This document shows positions 1-13,374 of a stretch of 64,000 bases of DNA, piece after piece (within the stretch, counting starts at the first letter, position 1; each line of letters opens with the position of its first letter). The position numbers and the translations under genes are program-made. The notes beneath the pieces were generated by a model, which did not search any database, was not told where the DNA came from, and saw only the letters and a program-made list of their open reading frames with translations. Origin of the DNA: Glandiceps talaboti (lineage: Eukaryota > Hemichordata > Enteropneusta > Spengelidae); NCBI RefSeq assembly GCF_964340395.1, contig NC_135565.1, positions 23,376,929 through 23,440,928 on the forward strand, given 5' to 3'.

Positions 1-84
1 ATACATACATACATAAATACATACATACATACATACATACATACATACATACATACATACATACATACATACATACATACATAC
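1..84. repeat. (ATAC)n microsatellite
   Basis: Nearly pure tetranucleotide repeat that ends eight bases from exon 6 of P450 A, so it sits just inside the intron after the splice donor. Confidence 0.95.
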
Positions 85-92
85 TTACTTAC

Positions 93-699
93 TTTAGCTG
101 GTATCTTATACCCACGAATAACGATGTCCTGGTCCAAAATACGACTGTTTCTGGTAATGACGGGGTACAGTCTGAAAACAAGGGAGACAAAATGAGAAGA
201 AATGCATCTAGTCTATAGAGTGAAGTATTTCATAAAATATTCATAAAAATAAGTAGGCATTTTTTAAATTGATATATCGTGACTATTGTCCATCAAAGTC
301 CAATATTCCCCATTGCACATGTCTCTATAAAGAAACTTTTATATGTTGACAAACACGATGTGTTGCCTAGTGACCAATGAATAAGTTTTTACCCATCCAA
401 AATTCGGACCTCACATTGAATGTGCTTAATTATTTGTATAACAGCAGAGTTCATTTGGGGAAATTGTCTGATTTTAGTCCGATTATATACAGACATTAGA
501 CAGACAAAGAAACATTTAAGACTGAGCCATATCTTATCTTTAATTGCATAACTATCAACGTCAAAAATGGAGTTTTCAAGTTTGTGTTATTTATTCGAAT
601 ACAGAGTTAACAGAAGTGTTCACACAGCTGAAATATGAAGTATAGCGATTGCACAGAGGAATACTGTGCAGTGTATAATGTTACACTAGTTGCACTCTA

Positions 700-745
<46 letters not shown>

Positions 746-788
746 ATATGTCTGTCTGTGTGTGTCTGTCTATATATGTCTATGTGTG

Positions 789-838
<50 letters not shown>

Positions 839-3001
839 GATCTGTGTTAAATAATAACTCACTTGGGTTCTAACACATTTAAATCATATACATATATACA
901 CACACACGAACCTCATTGATTCCTTCAATACTGCTCTAAGATACGGCATTTGGTTTATATGTTTACATGTTGGAGTTTCTCCTCTTGGGACAACACGACA
1001 AACTTCTTCATGAAGTAAGTTTTGTACATGTGGATGTTTCGCTAAATTATAGAGCGCCCAGAGGGTTGTGTTTGATGTCTGTTCGTAAATAAACAAGTTA
1101 AACATCGATTAATTTCACAAGGCCGACGGATACTTTGTTAACTGTATGGGGAAATAAAAACAAGATGTTAAATTCTCAAAGTACTTTCATTATTTAAAAT
1201 AGGATCAGGAACAAGCTTTCACGTGGTGACTGCTGAGCTAAAACCTTGAATTTTGGTTTCCAGTGAAATGTGTTCTGGGCCCGAGGAGCTTTTTACCTTA
1301 AGTTATACGTTGAAGCGAAAAGAACAATTCAATAGGATATTATATTAACTTACGGTATCAATGGCAACTGCTAATAAATCAGTAACATTTCCGTAAATTT
1401 CTCCTGCATCCAATGTTGCCTGGGAAACCATGTAAGTGAGGAAATCAGAATCTTCTTCATCATTTTCTTGTTTTTCTAGCAATCGTTTAGTCATTTCATC
1501 CATCCTTCCATCTATCAGTTTCTTTGCTAAATGTTGATGACAGAACACACACCAATCAATATTTTGTGATTGAGAATATCTGACGCGTAGACTTTACCAC
1601 GTGATCAGGCCAATCGTCCCAAGAACAACTGCCCAAGGACAATAGACGAACAGCAGAAAATAAATAAATGTAAACAATATTGTCCGTTGTCCACGGGTGG
1701 AGGTAGTTGCCCAAGAACCCTTTGACAGCATACAATATGCAGTCTATTTACGAATATATATTATTATGATATGATATATAATATATGATGTGAACACGAC
1801 TATATGTTTTTTTTCAAAACTCTCTTACATGATTCATTCTGATGTAGCTCAAACCTGAACTTGAGTACAAATGACATACTCTCTGGTGTGCAAGGACCTA
1901 TATGTATGTGTACTACTATGTTAGATGACCCATTGCAATCAGAATGATATCTACATATGTATGCCCATATTATGTAACTTGCATACATTTCATGTGAGTG
2001 TGCAGGTGTACTAGGTGAAGTTCTAAGTGTACGGGTCTGGTACACAACCAAGTTCCATCCCTGTAACTGCTGCTCAGCAATAAATACTTCTGCTTAAAAT
2101 GCAATTTCACACAACTACGAAAGCATTATATTACCAAGAGCGTACGTTCGGCTAGAACGTCAAATCGAGTTGTTCACTCGCTGCCCATAGATGGCATAGT
2201 AACTCTGCTTAAATTAATAATATATACCTGTAGCAAACACTATGTCCCATTCTTTGACATGTTTCTTCCAAATCCAAGTGTTCAGTTTTTGTTGTATCGA
2301 GGCTGGAACCAAAGACATCCATAGCAGGTTCGTTGTCTCACCCAAATCATGGACAGCTTGGATGAATTCTTGTGCCTCTGGATGTGGTTTGTCATCTAAA
2401 AGATTCATCTTCTTATTAAGAATGATGGCACAGGCAGCTGTCAATTAAGATAATACAAGTATATGCTGTAATATTGCTATGGGAAACTGGATGTCAATGT
2501 GCATTTATTGTTATCAAAGCTGTTTGAAAAGTTGTTGTAATTTATGCAGTTGTTATACAAACATAAAACACGTGTTCATGAACATGTGATTTAGCAATAC
2601 AAAAGGGGATTTCTGTAGGCAACGTAGACAAACCTGCAGTGTAAAGTATGTGGACCACCGTACAAAACAATCACACCAAATTACAAAAAAGTTTCAAGAT
2701 CAATATTGGTACCATCCACACTCTATCATTGGACCTGACAATGTTATGAATACAAGCGATTTTGTAGTATTGATTGCTCACAAAAGTAAATTTGTGGAAA
2801 TAGGCGTGTAGACCATGCTGGTTGCAAGAAGTCCTGGGATTTAAGGAACAGTAGTAAGTTAGCTAGCAAACAAACAAACAAGCAAACAAACAAACAAACA
2901 CACACACAAACAAACAAACAATAATCATCCAACCACCCACGCATACATACATACATACATACATACATACATACATACATACATACATACATACGTATAT
3001 A

Positions 3002-3032
<31 letters not shown>

Positions 3033-3388
3033 TTACATCAATACATACATACATGCATACATACATGCATGCATGCATGCATACATACATACATACATAC
3101 ATACACACATACACACACACACATACATACATACATACATACATACATACATACACACACACATACATACATACATACATACATACATACATACACACAC
3201 ACATACATACATACATACATACATACATACATACATACATACATACATACATACATACATACATACATACATGGACCGAACAAATACAAGTAAACAAATA
3301 TCTCTCAAACTATGCATACTGACTCTGAGTAAACTAAAGTTTATTTATAAGTTAGTAATATAAGAAAACTTAATGTATTATAGAAATA

Positions 3389-3432
<44 letters not shown>

Positions 3433-3475
3433 CTGTAGTAGTAGTAGTTGTAGTAGTAGTAGTAGTAGTAGTACT

Positions 3476-3508
<33 letters not shown>

Positions 3509-3538
3509 ATAGTAGTAGTAGTAGTAGTAGTAGTACTA

Positions 3539-3600
<62 letters not shown>

Positions 3601-3602
3601 CT

Positions 3603-3652
<50 letters not shown>

Positions 3653-5533
3653 TTACTATTTACTCGTTTGTTTGTTGGTTTGTTTGTTTTGGTAGCTTGT
3701 TTATTTTTCGTTTGTTAATTTTCAATGCTGTCCTGGGCTCCCTGAGTTTGAGTTAATGTATTCTTACATTCCAGTGACCAGGTGAACAGTATGTTTTCAA
3801 TATCTGGTACAACATTATCAGACTGTCTGACTCTGACAACTTTGTTTAACATTTCAGTGACCACTTCATTGACTGTGTCGTTGTAAGATGCCACTTCTTT
3901 TGGTCGCATCATACGTTTGTTGAGGACAGTTCTGTGGCGATGCCAGTCAGCACCTTCACTGGAAGAGAACACCGATAAAAGCAACGATTACAACCGAACA
4001 GTATTCAGAATGTTCTATTAAACACGGCTAACTTTCATAGTAGAATGCATCCCCGGGACCAATTCCCCTGAAAAACAAAGTTCTTAAATTCTCTCTAAAT
4101 TTTGCCATATGAAAACGTGATCCTGATCATTTGAAATAATAACAGAATTTGTGGATCCATCGTCAAGGATATCGATAGTCTTTCTCACACAGAGGTAACC
4201 CACGGTATTCGGTAGCCATATTGGATTCTAAAATATATTAACTTTGATGTCATCCTGACCGCTATTTTGAAAAATGTGTGTAGAGGGACATACATTTTTC
4301 TTGATTTTACACTAAGAATGAGATAAAGTTTTCTTGAACAAAGTGATAGTAAAAATTTAAGATTTTTATCTCCGAAGTTCATACAACTTTAACACAAATG
4401 TTACATATTAATTGTATTCTGGTGTCTTCTTTGAAGTGACGTCACATTATAATTTATGCTGGAACATTATTTCACGTTTAGCGGAATTTGAAATAAAACG
4501 AAAATGTTACATCGCATCTCCTAAATAAATGTTGCATTCTATTGAATGGCCTCAAATCGTTAGATGTACAATTAGACTATAGTCAGGCTAGACTTTGATA
4601 ATGCCCTTGGAAATATGGAAATATCGGAATGTTCCATCTGGAGAATATAACGAAGGTCCTGAACATTTGGCATAAGCCGAATTCGTTGGATGGTGTGTGT
4701 GTGTGTGTGGGGGGGGGGGGTTGCGCGGCATACTCAGAAGTACTTGTAACATTCAACCATAGACGTTGTCTCTTTCCAACGTACATGATTCAACTTACTA
4801 ACTGAGAAGAAATATATCATTGCTGTCAGCAGAATTTAAATCTTCTCTTCAACGATCTAACACACAATTGATTCAATGGTATAATTTAGAATACGTGAAG
4901 GCAACCCCTATTATGCCACAAGGTATGCTAACAACAGCACAAGGTGATTGTAATGTCATTGAGGGAATGCATCGCCTTGAACACTACAGAATAGTTTAAT
5001 CGCGGTTTTATGAAAGCATTTTCACACGAGTTAAAAAACGCCATATCAACTCAGCTTGTGACATTTTCACATATGTTTACTTACTGCAATACAACACCAC
5101 ACGAATACCCACGATAATTTCTATATTGAATCCATGGCTGGATAGGTATTCTCATGGGATACTTTCCTTCATTCTGATAAACCTTCTCGAGATCTTTAGG
5201 ATCACATAAAGTGACCAGAGCAAGGGAGCCAATTTTCTGTTTCCACATCGGTCCATATTCTTTCCTGAACTTGGCAAACTCTGGCCACGGTTTTCTTATT
5301 GACCCTGTTACAAAGGCAAGAATACTAGAGAACACTGTTTTGAGTTCGTTAGGCCCAGGTACTTCGTCAAAGGGTTTGATTTCCCCAATGTCTTGTTTTC
5401 CGACGGTTTTCTGATTAGTCGAACTTGGTGGAGTTGAAAATCGAACCGAAGAAAGCAGTCTGATGTTTTGTTTGGTGTATATCTGGAGCAAATCTCTGCT
5501 GGCCACTTCTAAGGTACATACATGACTCGCCAT
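93..5533 (-). CDS. Mitochondrial-clan cytochrome P450 A (partial, 3' end outside window)
   Basis: Heme-thiolate monooxygenase of the mitochondrial P450 clan, expected in the matrix with ferredoxin as electron donor; substrate unknown. Minus-strand coding exons: 5085-5533, 3768-3958, 2228-2437, 1354-1526, 912-1078, 93-171, all with GT/AG ends and phases matching the complete paralogues in this window. They give 423 codons. A presequence-like N-terminus rich in basic and hydroxylated residues precedes the proline-rich hinge (PFDEVPGP, residues 54-61). The I-helix motif AVAIDTTSNT spans the exon 4/5 join and the K-helix ESMR ends exon 5 (R397). Exon 6 carries the meander-side strand ending IPAK. 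The PERW and heme-cysteine exons lie beyond base 1. Exon 3 is 210 nt against 204 nt in B, C and D, with a two-codon insertion near VHDLGETTN. The start chosen is the first ATG followed by the presequence. Confidence 0.9.
700..838. repeat. (TCTG)n microsatellite with TATG interruptions
   Basis: Two TCTG blocks separated by TATATATG/TGTG units, in intron 5 of P450 A. Confidence 0.9.
2866..3271. repeat. (CAAA)n followed by (ATAC)n/(AC)n microsatellite
   Basis: About 400 bp of simple repeat in intron 2 of P450 A. The open frames across it in several phases read only as four-residue repeats (YIHT, MYVC) and are not genes. Confidence 0.95.
3390..3652. repeat. (TAG)n trinucleotide microsatellite
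   Basis: A long AGT/TAG tract in intron 2 of P450 A, interrupted at intervals by a TACTGTAG or TACTATAG unit, which gives it a coarse higher-order structure. Confidence 0.95.
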
Positions 5534-7887
5534 TTTGTGTATTGGAGGCTAACAGCCAGGTAACACCCACGCACCTTAAAAAACCTTTGAACTGCTTGTG
5601 AGTTATAACCTTTGTAAATCACGTGATCTACAAATTCATCTGATGGATATTTTGGTCTTACTTAATAGTTCGCGATAATTAATAGCAAAAACAAATTGCA
5701 TGATTTGGCCACGCTTGTTGGTACAGATATTAGGGGGTTCGATTTAGTTAGCTTTGTAATGGCCGACCTTCAGGTTTGCCGGCCTATTCCGGCTATAATA
5801 CCTGAATACCCCTACAAATCCCAATGCCCCCGGTGATGGCCTGAATCCGAACTTTAAAAGGTCGCGATGCCCTGGTTTCTTCAAGAGATGCGAAGTAGGG
5901 CATACCCCTGTGAAAAGGATTGCTAATTCAACTGGAGAATCACAAGAGAGCACCTTAAATAGTTCCACAGGTTGATAGCATCAAATAATTACACATCTTT
6001 CTGGTCTTATTGTCATGATTCGAAGTCCCGAGTAAATCATGTGTATAGGCCTCGCTGAAAAAACAACCTTACAATATGAAAATATATACTTCATTTGACA
6101 CTAAGCCTGTTTGAATAATTTTTGAGATCAAATAACACCGCTAAACATTTTAGTTCATATTTTTTTAAAACCTGACAACATCTTTTCATTATTCATTATC
6201 GTTCTAGACACTTTTCAATCATATACGTCAAATCACATGTTTTTAGAACTTTGAGAAATAAATTTAAAGTACACTGTGTAAAAGGAAGGTAAACAAATAC
6301 TTTAGCTGGACTGAAGAATTGTCATTTAAATCTTGATTAATTTTTGAATAGTATTCCAAATATATAGTTATTGGTGAAGACCATATGGAATTGTCCATAA
6401 TGAGTTATCACTGTAGTCTATAAGCTAGACCTTGTCAGGGCGCCCTCACACATCGGTCAACCCCTCCGTTCAGGCCGGTGTGACATTAAGTAGTTTAGTT
6501 TAGGATGTATTCTTTTAAACTCATAGTCTTATTTCATCAATGTTATAAGACCAATGTTTCAAATATGGCATATTACATTGACATCGTTACGATTCAGTAC
6601 GAAAGTATTGGGATAGTTACCAACTTATATTGATATACCATTGCTTGGATAGTTACCAACTTATATTGGTATACCATACAATTGATACCTTTCTAAACTT
6701 AAATATATTTCTATATCTATTTTATTCATTTGGATTCCAAAATGTTTTATTCTATAATGTAATTCGTTTTAATTTAAAGAAATTTAAGTATAATTTGTGA
6801 ATAATTTGTGCAACCGCTTAAATAACTGTCGTGTAAAAAATCAACAGATATGCTGACATTTCTGATAAAGACACTTATTTATAAATTGAAAAAAAGGTGG
6901 AATATATGCTACGGTTTAAATTTATAAAGAATGTCATCACATTAATACATTTTGATACAGTGAATAAAGTAACACAAACGTCGAGTTATTTCGTTTTATC
7001 ACATCACCAATTATAACATGTAAATATTTGGGTGACAAAAATTCATCCTTGTTCATTTAATTTTGTATCTGGTGATGAAAGAGTACAAAGTTGGCTAGCT
7101 GCGATATAGTATATCATAGTTCTTACCATTTCATTAGCTTCAAAACCGTAACAATTTGGCCTGGTGAAGGGACAAAAATGAAAAGTCAGTGTAGGTGCGG
7201 TCTAACAATAGAAATGAAAAGTTTATGTTTGCACTGAAATAATTTGAGGAAGATCCAAAATTAAAAGGACATGGTGTAAAACGTGTTTATATTTTTCGTC
7301 ATTTTTTCTTTTGAAATAAAAATAGCTGTATTTTACTACTTACTAAAAATGCCTCTGCACAAGTAGTCACCGGGAATACTCACATTTATAGATCTGATAA
7401 AAGACTTTATTGGTGTGCCATATGTCAAATGTTACAAATAAACTGCTCAGACATAATATCGGAATCCATAGTAGTCACTCATCTCGATACACTATTTAAA
7501 ATATAGTGAGTTGTGTGCATTGCATTGAGTGTAGGACCGCTATTATCTGTTGGTACCAAAGCAACAAAAAAGCATCACAAAAGCGTCCATAAACTATCAC
7601 GATATGTTATATGTACGAATAATTGAAAACTGACCATTGCGGTGTCAATAAAGCTGTGATTTGCTACTGTGCGAAAGATACTCAGATGATCATGTACAAT
7701 AAATTTGAGAGTAATCATTGTAGAGGCCGATAAAAAAGCATGCAGTGATATTATTCACCTTGATGGATTGAAAACTTTGTTTTCTATAAGCTTACTTAAC
7801 AAGGAAAAAAACGTCATTTAGTTTTATCAGATTCACGATTACTATTGGCTATAGAAAGTAAACATCCCGAAATACAAGGCTTGGACA
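5534..7887. other. Intergenic, upstream of P450 A; no gene seen
   Basis: This holds the presumed promoter and 5' UTR of P450 A and the 3' flank of the SAM gene. I see no coding exon. The only local structure is a 38-bp direct duplication at about 6608-6680 (GGATAGTTACCAACTTATAT twice). The open frame at 5744-5968 has no recognisable domain and no splice context. Confidence 0.6.
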
Positions 7888-8477
7888 TCATAAGCGTGAC
7901 TTAGACTTAGAGTGTTTAGCTTTCGAGATACTCTTCGGCGATGAAAGTAAACGTGAAGGATCTTCTATTGTATTCCAGACGACACCTGCTACGATTCCTG
8001 CAACGGCACCACTCACAGCTCCTGTAAATAAATGAACGATCGGCCCAGCAGTATCAATCGCCATATCTGGAATGATAGAACGTACGGCTATTCCTGCTAC
8101 TCCTCCGAATACTCCTCCAGTGATTACACCTTCCTGATGTTACCATATTGGTTGATCATAGTCACGTCGTCATGTCCTAATCTTTTGCTGCAGTGTAATG
8201 TGGGTTCACCAGATATTAGGTAAACCTTAAAAACGTTACGATTCTGGTGGCGCTTCTGATGATGGTGAGTATGAAAAGATACATGAATTAATTCACCAAC
8301 AACTTCGACAATGGCGTTATTCATAACCTGAAATTGAATTGGATTTAATCGTGATTAGTGTATTTCATAAAGTCGCTCTAAATTTAATTCGAAAATTGGA
8401 AGTATTAAAAAGTTACAAGCGGTTGTATTTCGTTTACTCAAACGCATGCACACACATATACATTCATTGGCGTTGTG

Positions 8478-8521
8478 TGGTGCAGTCTGGTGTGGTGTGG
8501 TGTGGTGTGGTGTGGTGTGGC
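8478..8521. repeat. (GTGTG)n short tandem repeat
   Basis: About eight TGTGG units inside an intron of the SAM-like gene. Confidence 0.8.
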
Positions 8522-9401
8522 GTGACATGGCGGTGCAGTACAGTGCGGAAAAACAACCTCCCAGCACAACTGACTTATTATTTTATTGTAAAGTAATGTA
8601 ACAACATCTGAGTGAATAAATTAAAACATTTACATGGCCCTTCAATTTACAGTGGTTTGCCGCCTTCCTACCATGTACACCCATATAGGTGACATACAGT
8701 GGCTGATCTCATTCAGAATATTTCATTTGTTCATTATATTTGACCCTGACCTTGACCTTTAGGTTCATTGACAAATGACAGTCATATTTGTCATTAATAA
8801 AACACACTATCTCCATACTTAGACACCAAATACTCGGACACGGTTTTTTGAGTGTCTACCTCTACATAAGCATATGATTTTTCTGTTAGTGTTATTATAT
8901 TTTACTTCGACATTGACCTTTAGGGTAAAAATTTCAAAACCACGTCCGTGTTATTGATTAGTTACACAGAAATACAACAATGAAAGGGGTATATGTCTTC
9001 TATGAATACTTGCTAAATACTTCCATATTTATAGATTGCACATATTCGGAGTTGAATGTAGTTCACACTGTACAACAGTTGTCACTGTGAATTGAAATAT
9101 ATTAGCCTCGAGAACTTACCCCACGTCCTTCCTTCGATACCAAGGCAGCTGCTATTTGAAGCAATAACATATCGATGCCGTTTCTTTTTAACACAGATCT
9201 GTTTTCTTTAATAACTCGCATCACGTCCTTAGCTTTAATTTCGTCCTTACAGGGTATTTGTAACAAGTGCAACTACAGATACATAGGGAATAACTCTGTT
9301 AATAATACAAACAGACGAAATTGGAGAGATTTTATCTTTAATTGAAAATTATATTATTGTTTCCATTTTTACCTTCCGTAAGGGAACGTTATGTTATGCT
9401 T

Positions 9402-9474
9402 TTGTATGTATGTATGTATGTATGTATGTATGTATGTATGTATGTATGTATGTATGTATGTATGCATGTATGCA

Positions 9475-9514
<40 letters not shown>

Positions 9515-9556
9515 CGTACGTACGTACGCACGCACGCACATACGTACGTATATATG
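9402..9556. repeat. (TATG)n-(TG)n-(TACG)n compound microsatellite
   Basis: Compound repeat in intron 1 of the SAM-like gene. It is preceded by TTTTACCTTCCGTAAGGGAA, which matches the terminal motif of the microsatellite-cored element at 49985-50237. Confidence 0.9.
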
Positions 9557-10928
9557 TGTTGTGTCTGTGGACACGATATCTCATATAGTTTTTAGTTTCA
9601 GTGAGTGTGTTGCATAATTAATGATTTTCAGTAATTAGGCTATATTAAGAATGCAAGCTTTAAGAGAAACGTCCAATCAAATACGTTTGCACTTTTAGAT
9701 GGATTTTCTTTGTGTATATTTAATCGATACATACGTGCATTTTAGAAAATGTCAAAAATTATGTGTGCAGCCATTTTGGGAAGCTTTGCCGCATAGGATA
9801 CTGTTTAATGTAGTTTTGTCATTGTGAGATGTAATTTGCAAAATATTGATTTTTGATTATTGGGCAATATCTTGTTAATGCAAGCTTTAAATTAGTTTTA
9901 GTGCACGCATTGTAAAGATGTACATATGGCATTTAAAACTTGTTGATGTAGCTTACAATCGTAATAGTTCATTTATATAATCAATTATTTTTCGATAATT
10001 AGGTAATATCATAAGTGTGCAAGCCTTGAACTTCAAATTGGATGAAGTTTCAGATAATTATTTTTACAATTAAGGCGTACATCATGATGAATAGCTATAG
10101 TTCAGAATTTTGCATTCCAATGTGTGTCGGACCAAAAATCTATGGTTTTGCCCTTATGGGATGCATTCAGTTTACATCTGGTCAAATCACATAATCAAAC
10201 AAAATAGGGCCTTTGTCGAACAGTGTCATTTAAAGGTAAGTTCTATTCAAATTCACTACAAAGATATTCCACAAAACAATTAAATTATAACAAAAAGAGT
10301 AATTGGTACCTTAGCCGCCTTTAGGATTTCCGGTCTGTCGACGGAGTCAACACCCAACTCCATGAGACTATTATTCGTTAACTGCTCTAGTCTCTTTTTT
10401 TCCACACCATTGCGAAGAAAGGAAATAGCATAATTTTTAGATGCTTCTTTAGATACCCCAAGTCTCCCGAAAAAAATCATCCATACTTTACCAGTCTTCA
10501 TTATCGCTGCAATGCGCTTTCTGTCGTCCTCAGCAACATTTAAATTTGCCAATAACTTACTATAGTTGGCATCATCCTTGAGAAGAAGATCCTTTGCCGT
10601 AATGTTCTTAGCGATAAGGACGCGTTTGCACGATCTCGAGAAATATTGGCCTTGACAAACAATTCCGTCAGTTGCAGCAGTTTATCCATCATTCGCTTTT
10701 ATCTGTATTTATAACCTGAAAATTGTGTAAACAAACCAATCACAAAAGGAAAGGATAAAACAACACAGTGTGAAATCATTGTTTTATGATATTCCATCTG
10801 TATGGAGTATGTATGACTATTTGTTGTATTGGATACATGTAAGAATTGAACATTGTATATCACCCGTGAGCATGATGCACTCCTATAAGGGAACCTTCAG
10901 CAATATACAAGGGGAAAAATCCGGGGGA

Positions 10929-10929
<1 letters not shown>

Positions 10930-10994
<65 letters not shown>

Positions 10995-11033
10995 CGCGTG
11001 CGTGTGTGTGTGTGTGTGTGTGTGGGGGGGGGT
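10930..11033. repeat. (GT)n microsatellite ending in poly-G
   Basis: A GT repeat of about 100 bp with a short GC-alternating centre (GCGCGCGC) and a G run at the end; potential Z-DNA. Confidence 0.9.
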
Positions 11034-12180
11034 GCTTTTTACAAATCAGTTCTTGAGGAGAGCCATATTATCTATAATAGGATGGATTATGTGAGGGTCA
11101 CATTTTACTTTAACTAACTGTATTGTCTAGCTTAGCGTTATTTTGTGATTTTGGCATCCTATTGCTCCACATCGTATGCAAACTCCATGCAATATAGCCA
11201 GTAGGTGCACACTTGGTGACCCCTCAAACATTAAATATTATTTTGATTGTTGACACTGTACTTTGCATTGTTATGAGCCATTGGTATTAGGACTTCAATA
11301 CATGTTTCACTTTTACTATAGCATTCTTGTAACCATGGTAATAAACAGTCCAAAGTTGAAAATATACGAAACAGTTGCTACAGTCAAATTATTGTGTACT
11401 GAATTGATGGCCCGATGCAAAAAGGGCGTACCACTAAATGTTTAACACAATGGTTACACACCCCCTATTGCACTCGCACTAAATAACGGCGGCCATCTTG
11501 AATAATACTTGACTGCTAAAGTGAACAACATTGCTTGAAATAATTAGCATACGAAATATGCATTTGCTAATGGTAATAATTGCATGATAATCTATGAAAG
11601 GTTGTGTCTCATAATAGAGTTATCAGCTTCAGTTCAATAATTATATGTTTTTGTAAAAAAAAATCCCATTATGTACTTCAATGTATAATTACCTGTACGA
11701 TTACGTGTATGTCTGGGCGTATGTACAAAGGTGCCATTGGCGTTTCATTTATATGTAAACCGAACAAAATCTAAGTGCCCCATAGTGATTTGACATACGA
11801 TTCCTGTAAAATGATCTTACCTTATCGTTTTTAAAGCTTTCCTTTTAAGTGATACTATGTATACACCCTGTGAAATACAATCGTCCAGTGTTTACAAGCT
11901 TAATTTGAACGATGCACAAATATTGGCACAATGATGGATTATATGTACTGACCCAGGGCAATGACAGCATTGCACGATTTACTGGCTTCGGCCATCAGTT
12001 CAGAACATGGCCGGCCATATAAGGTCGTCTCAATGACAATAGATTTATGAGATTAATTTTCAAACTCAAGAAGAGTCGTCTCAAGTGATGAATCTATCTG
12101 GATATCAAAAGTCGTTGTTTCATAATGCCTTAGGGAGCCTTCAGTAATTACAAGGGTACATTAGGAGGGGGTCACTTTTC

Positions 12181-12237
<57 letters not shown>

Positions 12238-12243
12238 GCAACA
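12181..12243. repeat. (CAA)n microsatellite
   Basis: About 20 CAA units directly next to the dispersed repeat copy that begins near 12296. Confidence 0.9.
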
Positions 12244-12295
12244 AAGATATTGGACGATATGATTCTAGGGTTTGAACGCCTGGAAATAGGGACAC

Positions 12296-12600
12296 TAGTT
12301 GTACTAGCTGCAATAATTTTAGCGTTTAATGTGATTTTGAGGGCTTTTTCGTCTTTTTTGTGCCTTTTTTCGTTCCGAAGTTTAACCCGAATCAAACGCT
12401 GCAATTCCTCTAACGCAAACGCAAATAGATGGAACCGATTCAGATATGAATCGCAAAGTTGGGCGGATTTTTCTGCTAAATAGCGCCTTACATAGCAAAA
12501 TATCGGACATTTCCAAGACCCAAGAAGTGTTCAGAGGTACCCCAATTCCGTCAAAATCGGTAAATGTAGCAACGCATACAGCATTTTGCAACCCACAGTG
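12296..12600. repeat. Dispersed repeat, copy 1
   Basis: Shares ordered blocks with 54140-54440: TAGCTGCAATAATT, a T-rich block with TTTTTCGTCT, GTTTAACCCG, CGCTGCAATTCCT against CGCTACAATTCCT, AAAATATCG, GACATTTCC and GAAGTGTT. The two are diverged copies of one interspersed sequence. Class unknown; no clear tRNA-like promoter boxes. Confidence 0.6.
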
Positions 12601-13374
12601 TTGCAGCTTTAATGTGAAGATTTCCAGATAAATTGTAAAATAGAATTGAATAGAAAGAGAGCATAGTTCATATTTTGTAATTATCAATGAGAACATGTTT
12701 CATTTACATATTTGATATACTTTTATGTGTTGGCTATCTGAGTTTACACCTTGCATTGTTGCAACTACTCACACTTGACTATTATTTTAGGAGTATATTA
12801 CTTTGATGTTTGCTGCGTCACATCTCAAGCATTGTCCACAGAAAATGTAGGACACAAAACACCTCATTGTTACAGCTTTTAGTTCAATATCATTGTTGTA
12901 TATATTTATTTCCACTCATAGTACATGTATATTACATTTCACTTATATTCTTATAACTCCATATATAAAGGTAAAACACAGTCCTTCTAATGTAACTGTG
13001 GCTAAATCAAAACATTGTACATTTTCCCTACATGTATTTATGATTCAATTGTGAACAGTATGAGTGCCTGACAGACTTACAAGAAAGCCTGGCTGGCTAA
13101 TCACGTGGTTCAATACAGCTCAGTAGAGTAATTAAAAACAGAATCAATACACATGAAAAGGATAAAATTGAATGATAAGCCTATATAATTGATCAGACTG
13201 TAAGATAGTTGTGTTGTTAAAATCTATGATATAATGTTGACTTCAACCTTTCACCAACAACAGTGATGAGAAAAAGCTTTAAATATAGGACATATGTACC
13301 AAATTATATTGAATTTGAAGTACTAGTATGCATTCTTAAGATTTAACCTAATTACTAAAAACCATAAATTTTGC

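Larger units (their letters stand above)
7888..10692 (-). pseudogene. Tandem SAM-like domains plus glycine-zipper tail; apparent frameshift in exon 1
   Basis: Proposed minus-strand exons: 10310-10692, 9120-9272, 8283-8327, 7888-8133 (stop TGA at 7890-7888). The second domain (VWMIFFGRLGVSKEASKNYA ... LMELGVDSVDRPEILKAAK) resembles the SAM domain of vertebrate C19orf47-type proteins. A first, similar module precedes it but is split between two frames: LTELFVKANISRD reads in the ATG frame, then KRVLIAKNITAKDLL and onward reads in another, near 10628-10640. Exon lengths sum to 827 nt, one short of a multiple of three, consistent with a single-base loss. The last exon encodes an 81-residue Gly/Ala-rich stretch (VITGGVFGGVAGIAV, GAVSGAVAGIVAGVV) like glycine-zipper membrane segments, then a basic Ser/Lys tail. 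It is either a young pseudogene or a sequencing error in a working gene. Exon 3 (45 nt, donor GTATCT) is the least certain. Confidence 0.55.

Noticed and set aside
5744-5968. 74-codon minus-strand frame
   Set aside because: No domain, no splice context and low complexity; likely chance.
12382-12696. 104-codon minus-strand frame in the dispersed repeat
   Set aside because: The matching copy at 54140-54440 does not preserve the frame.
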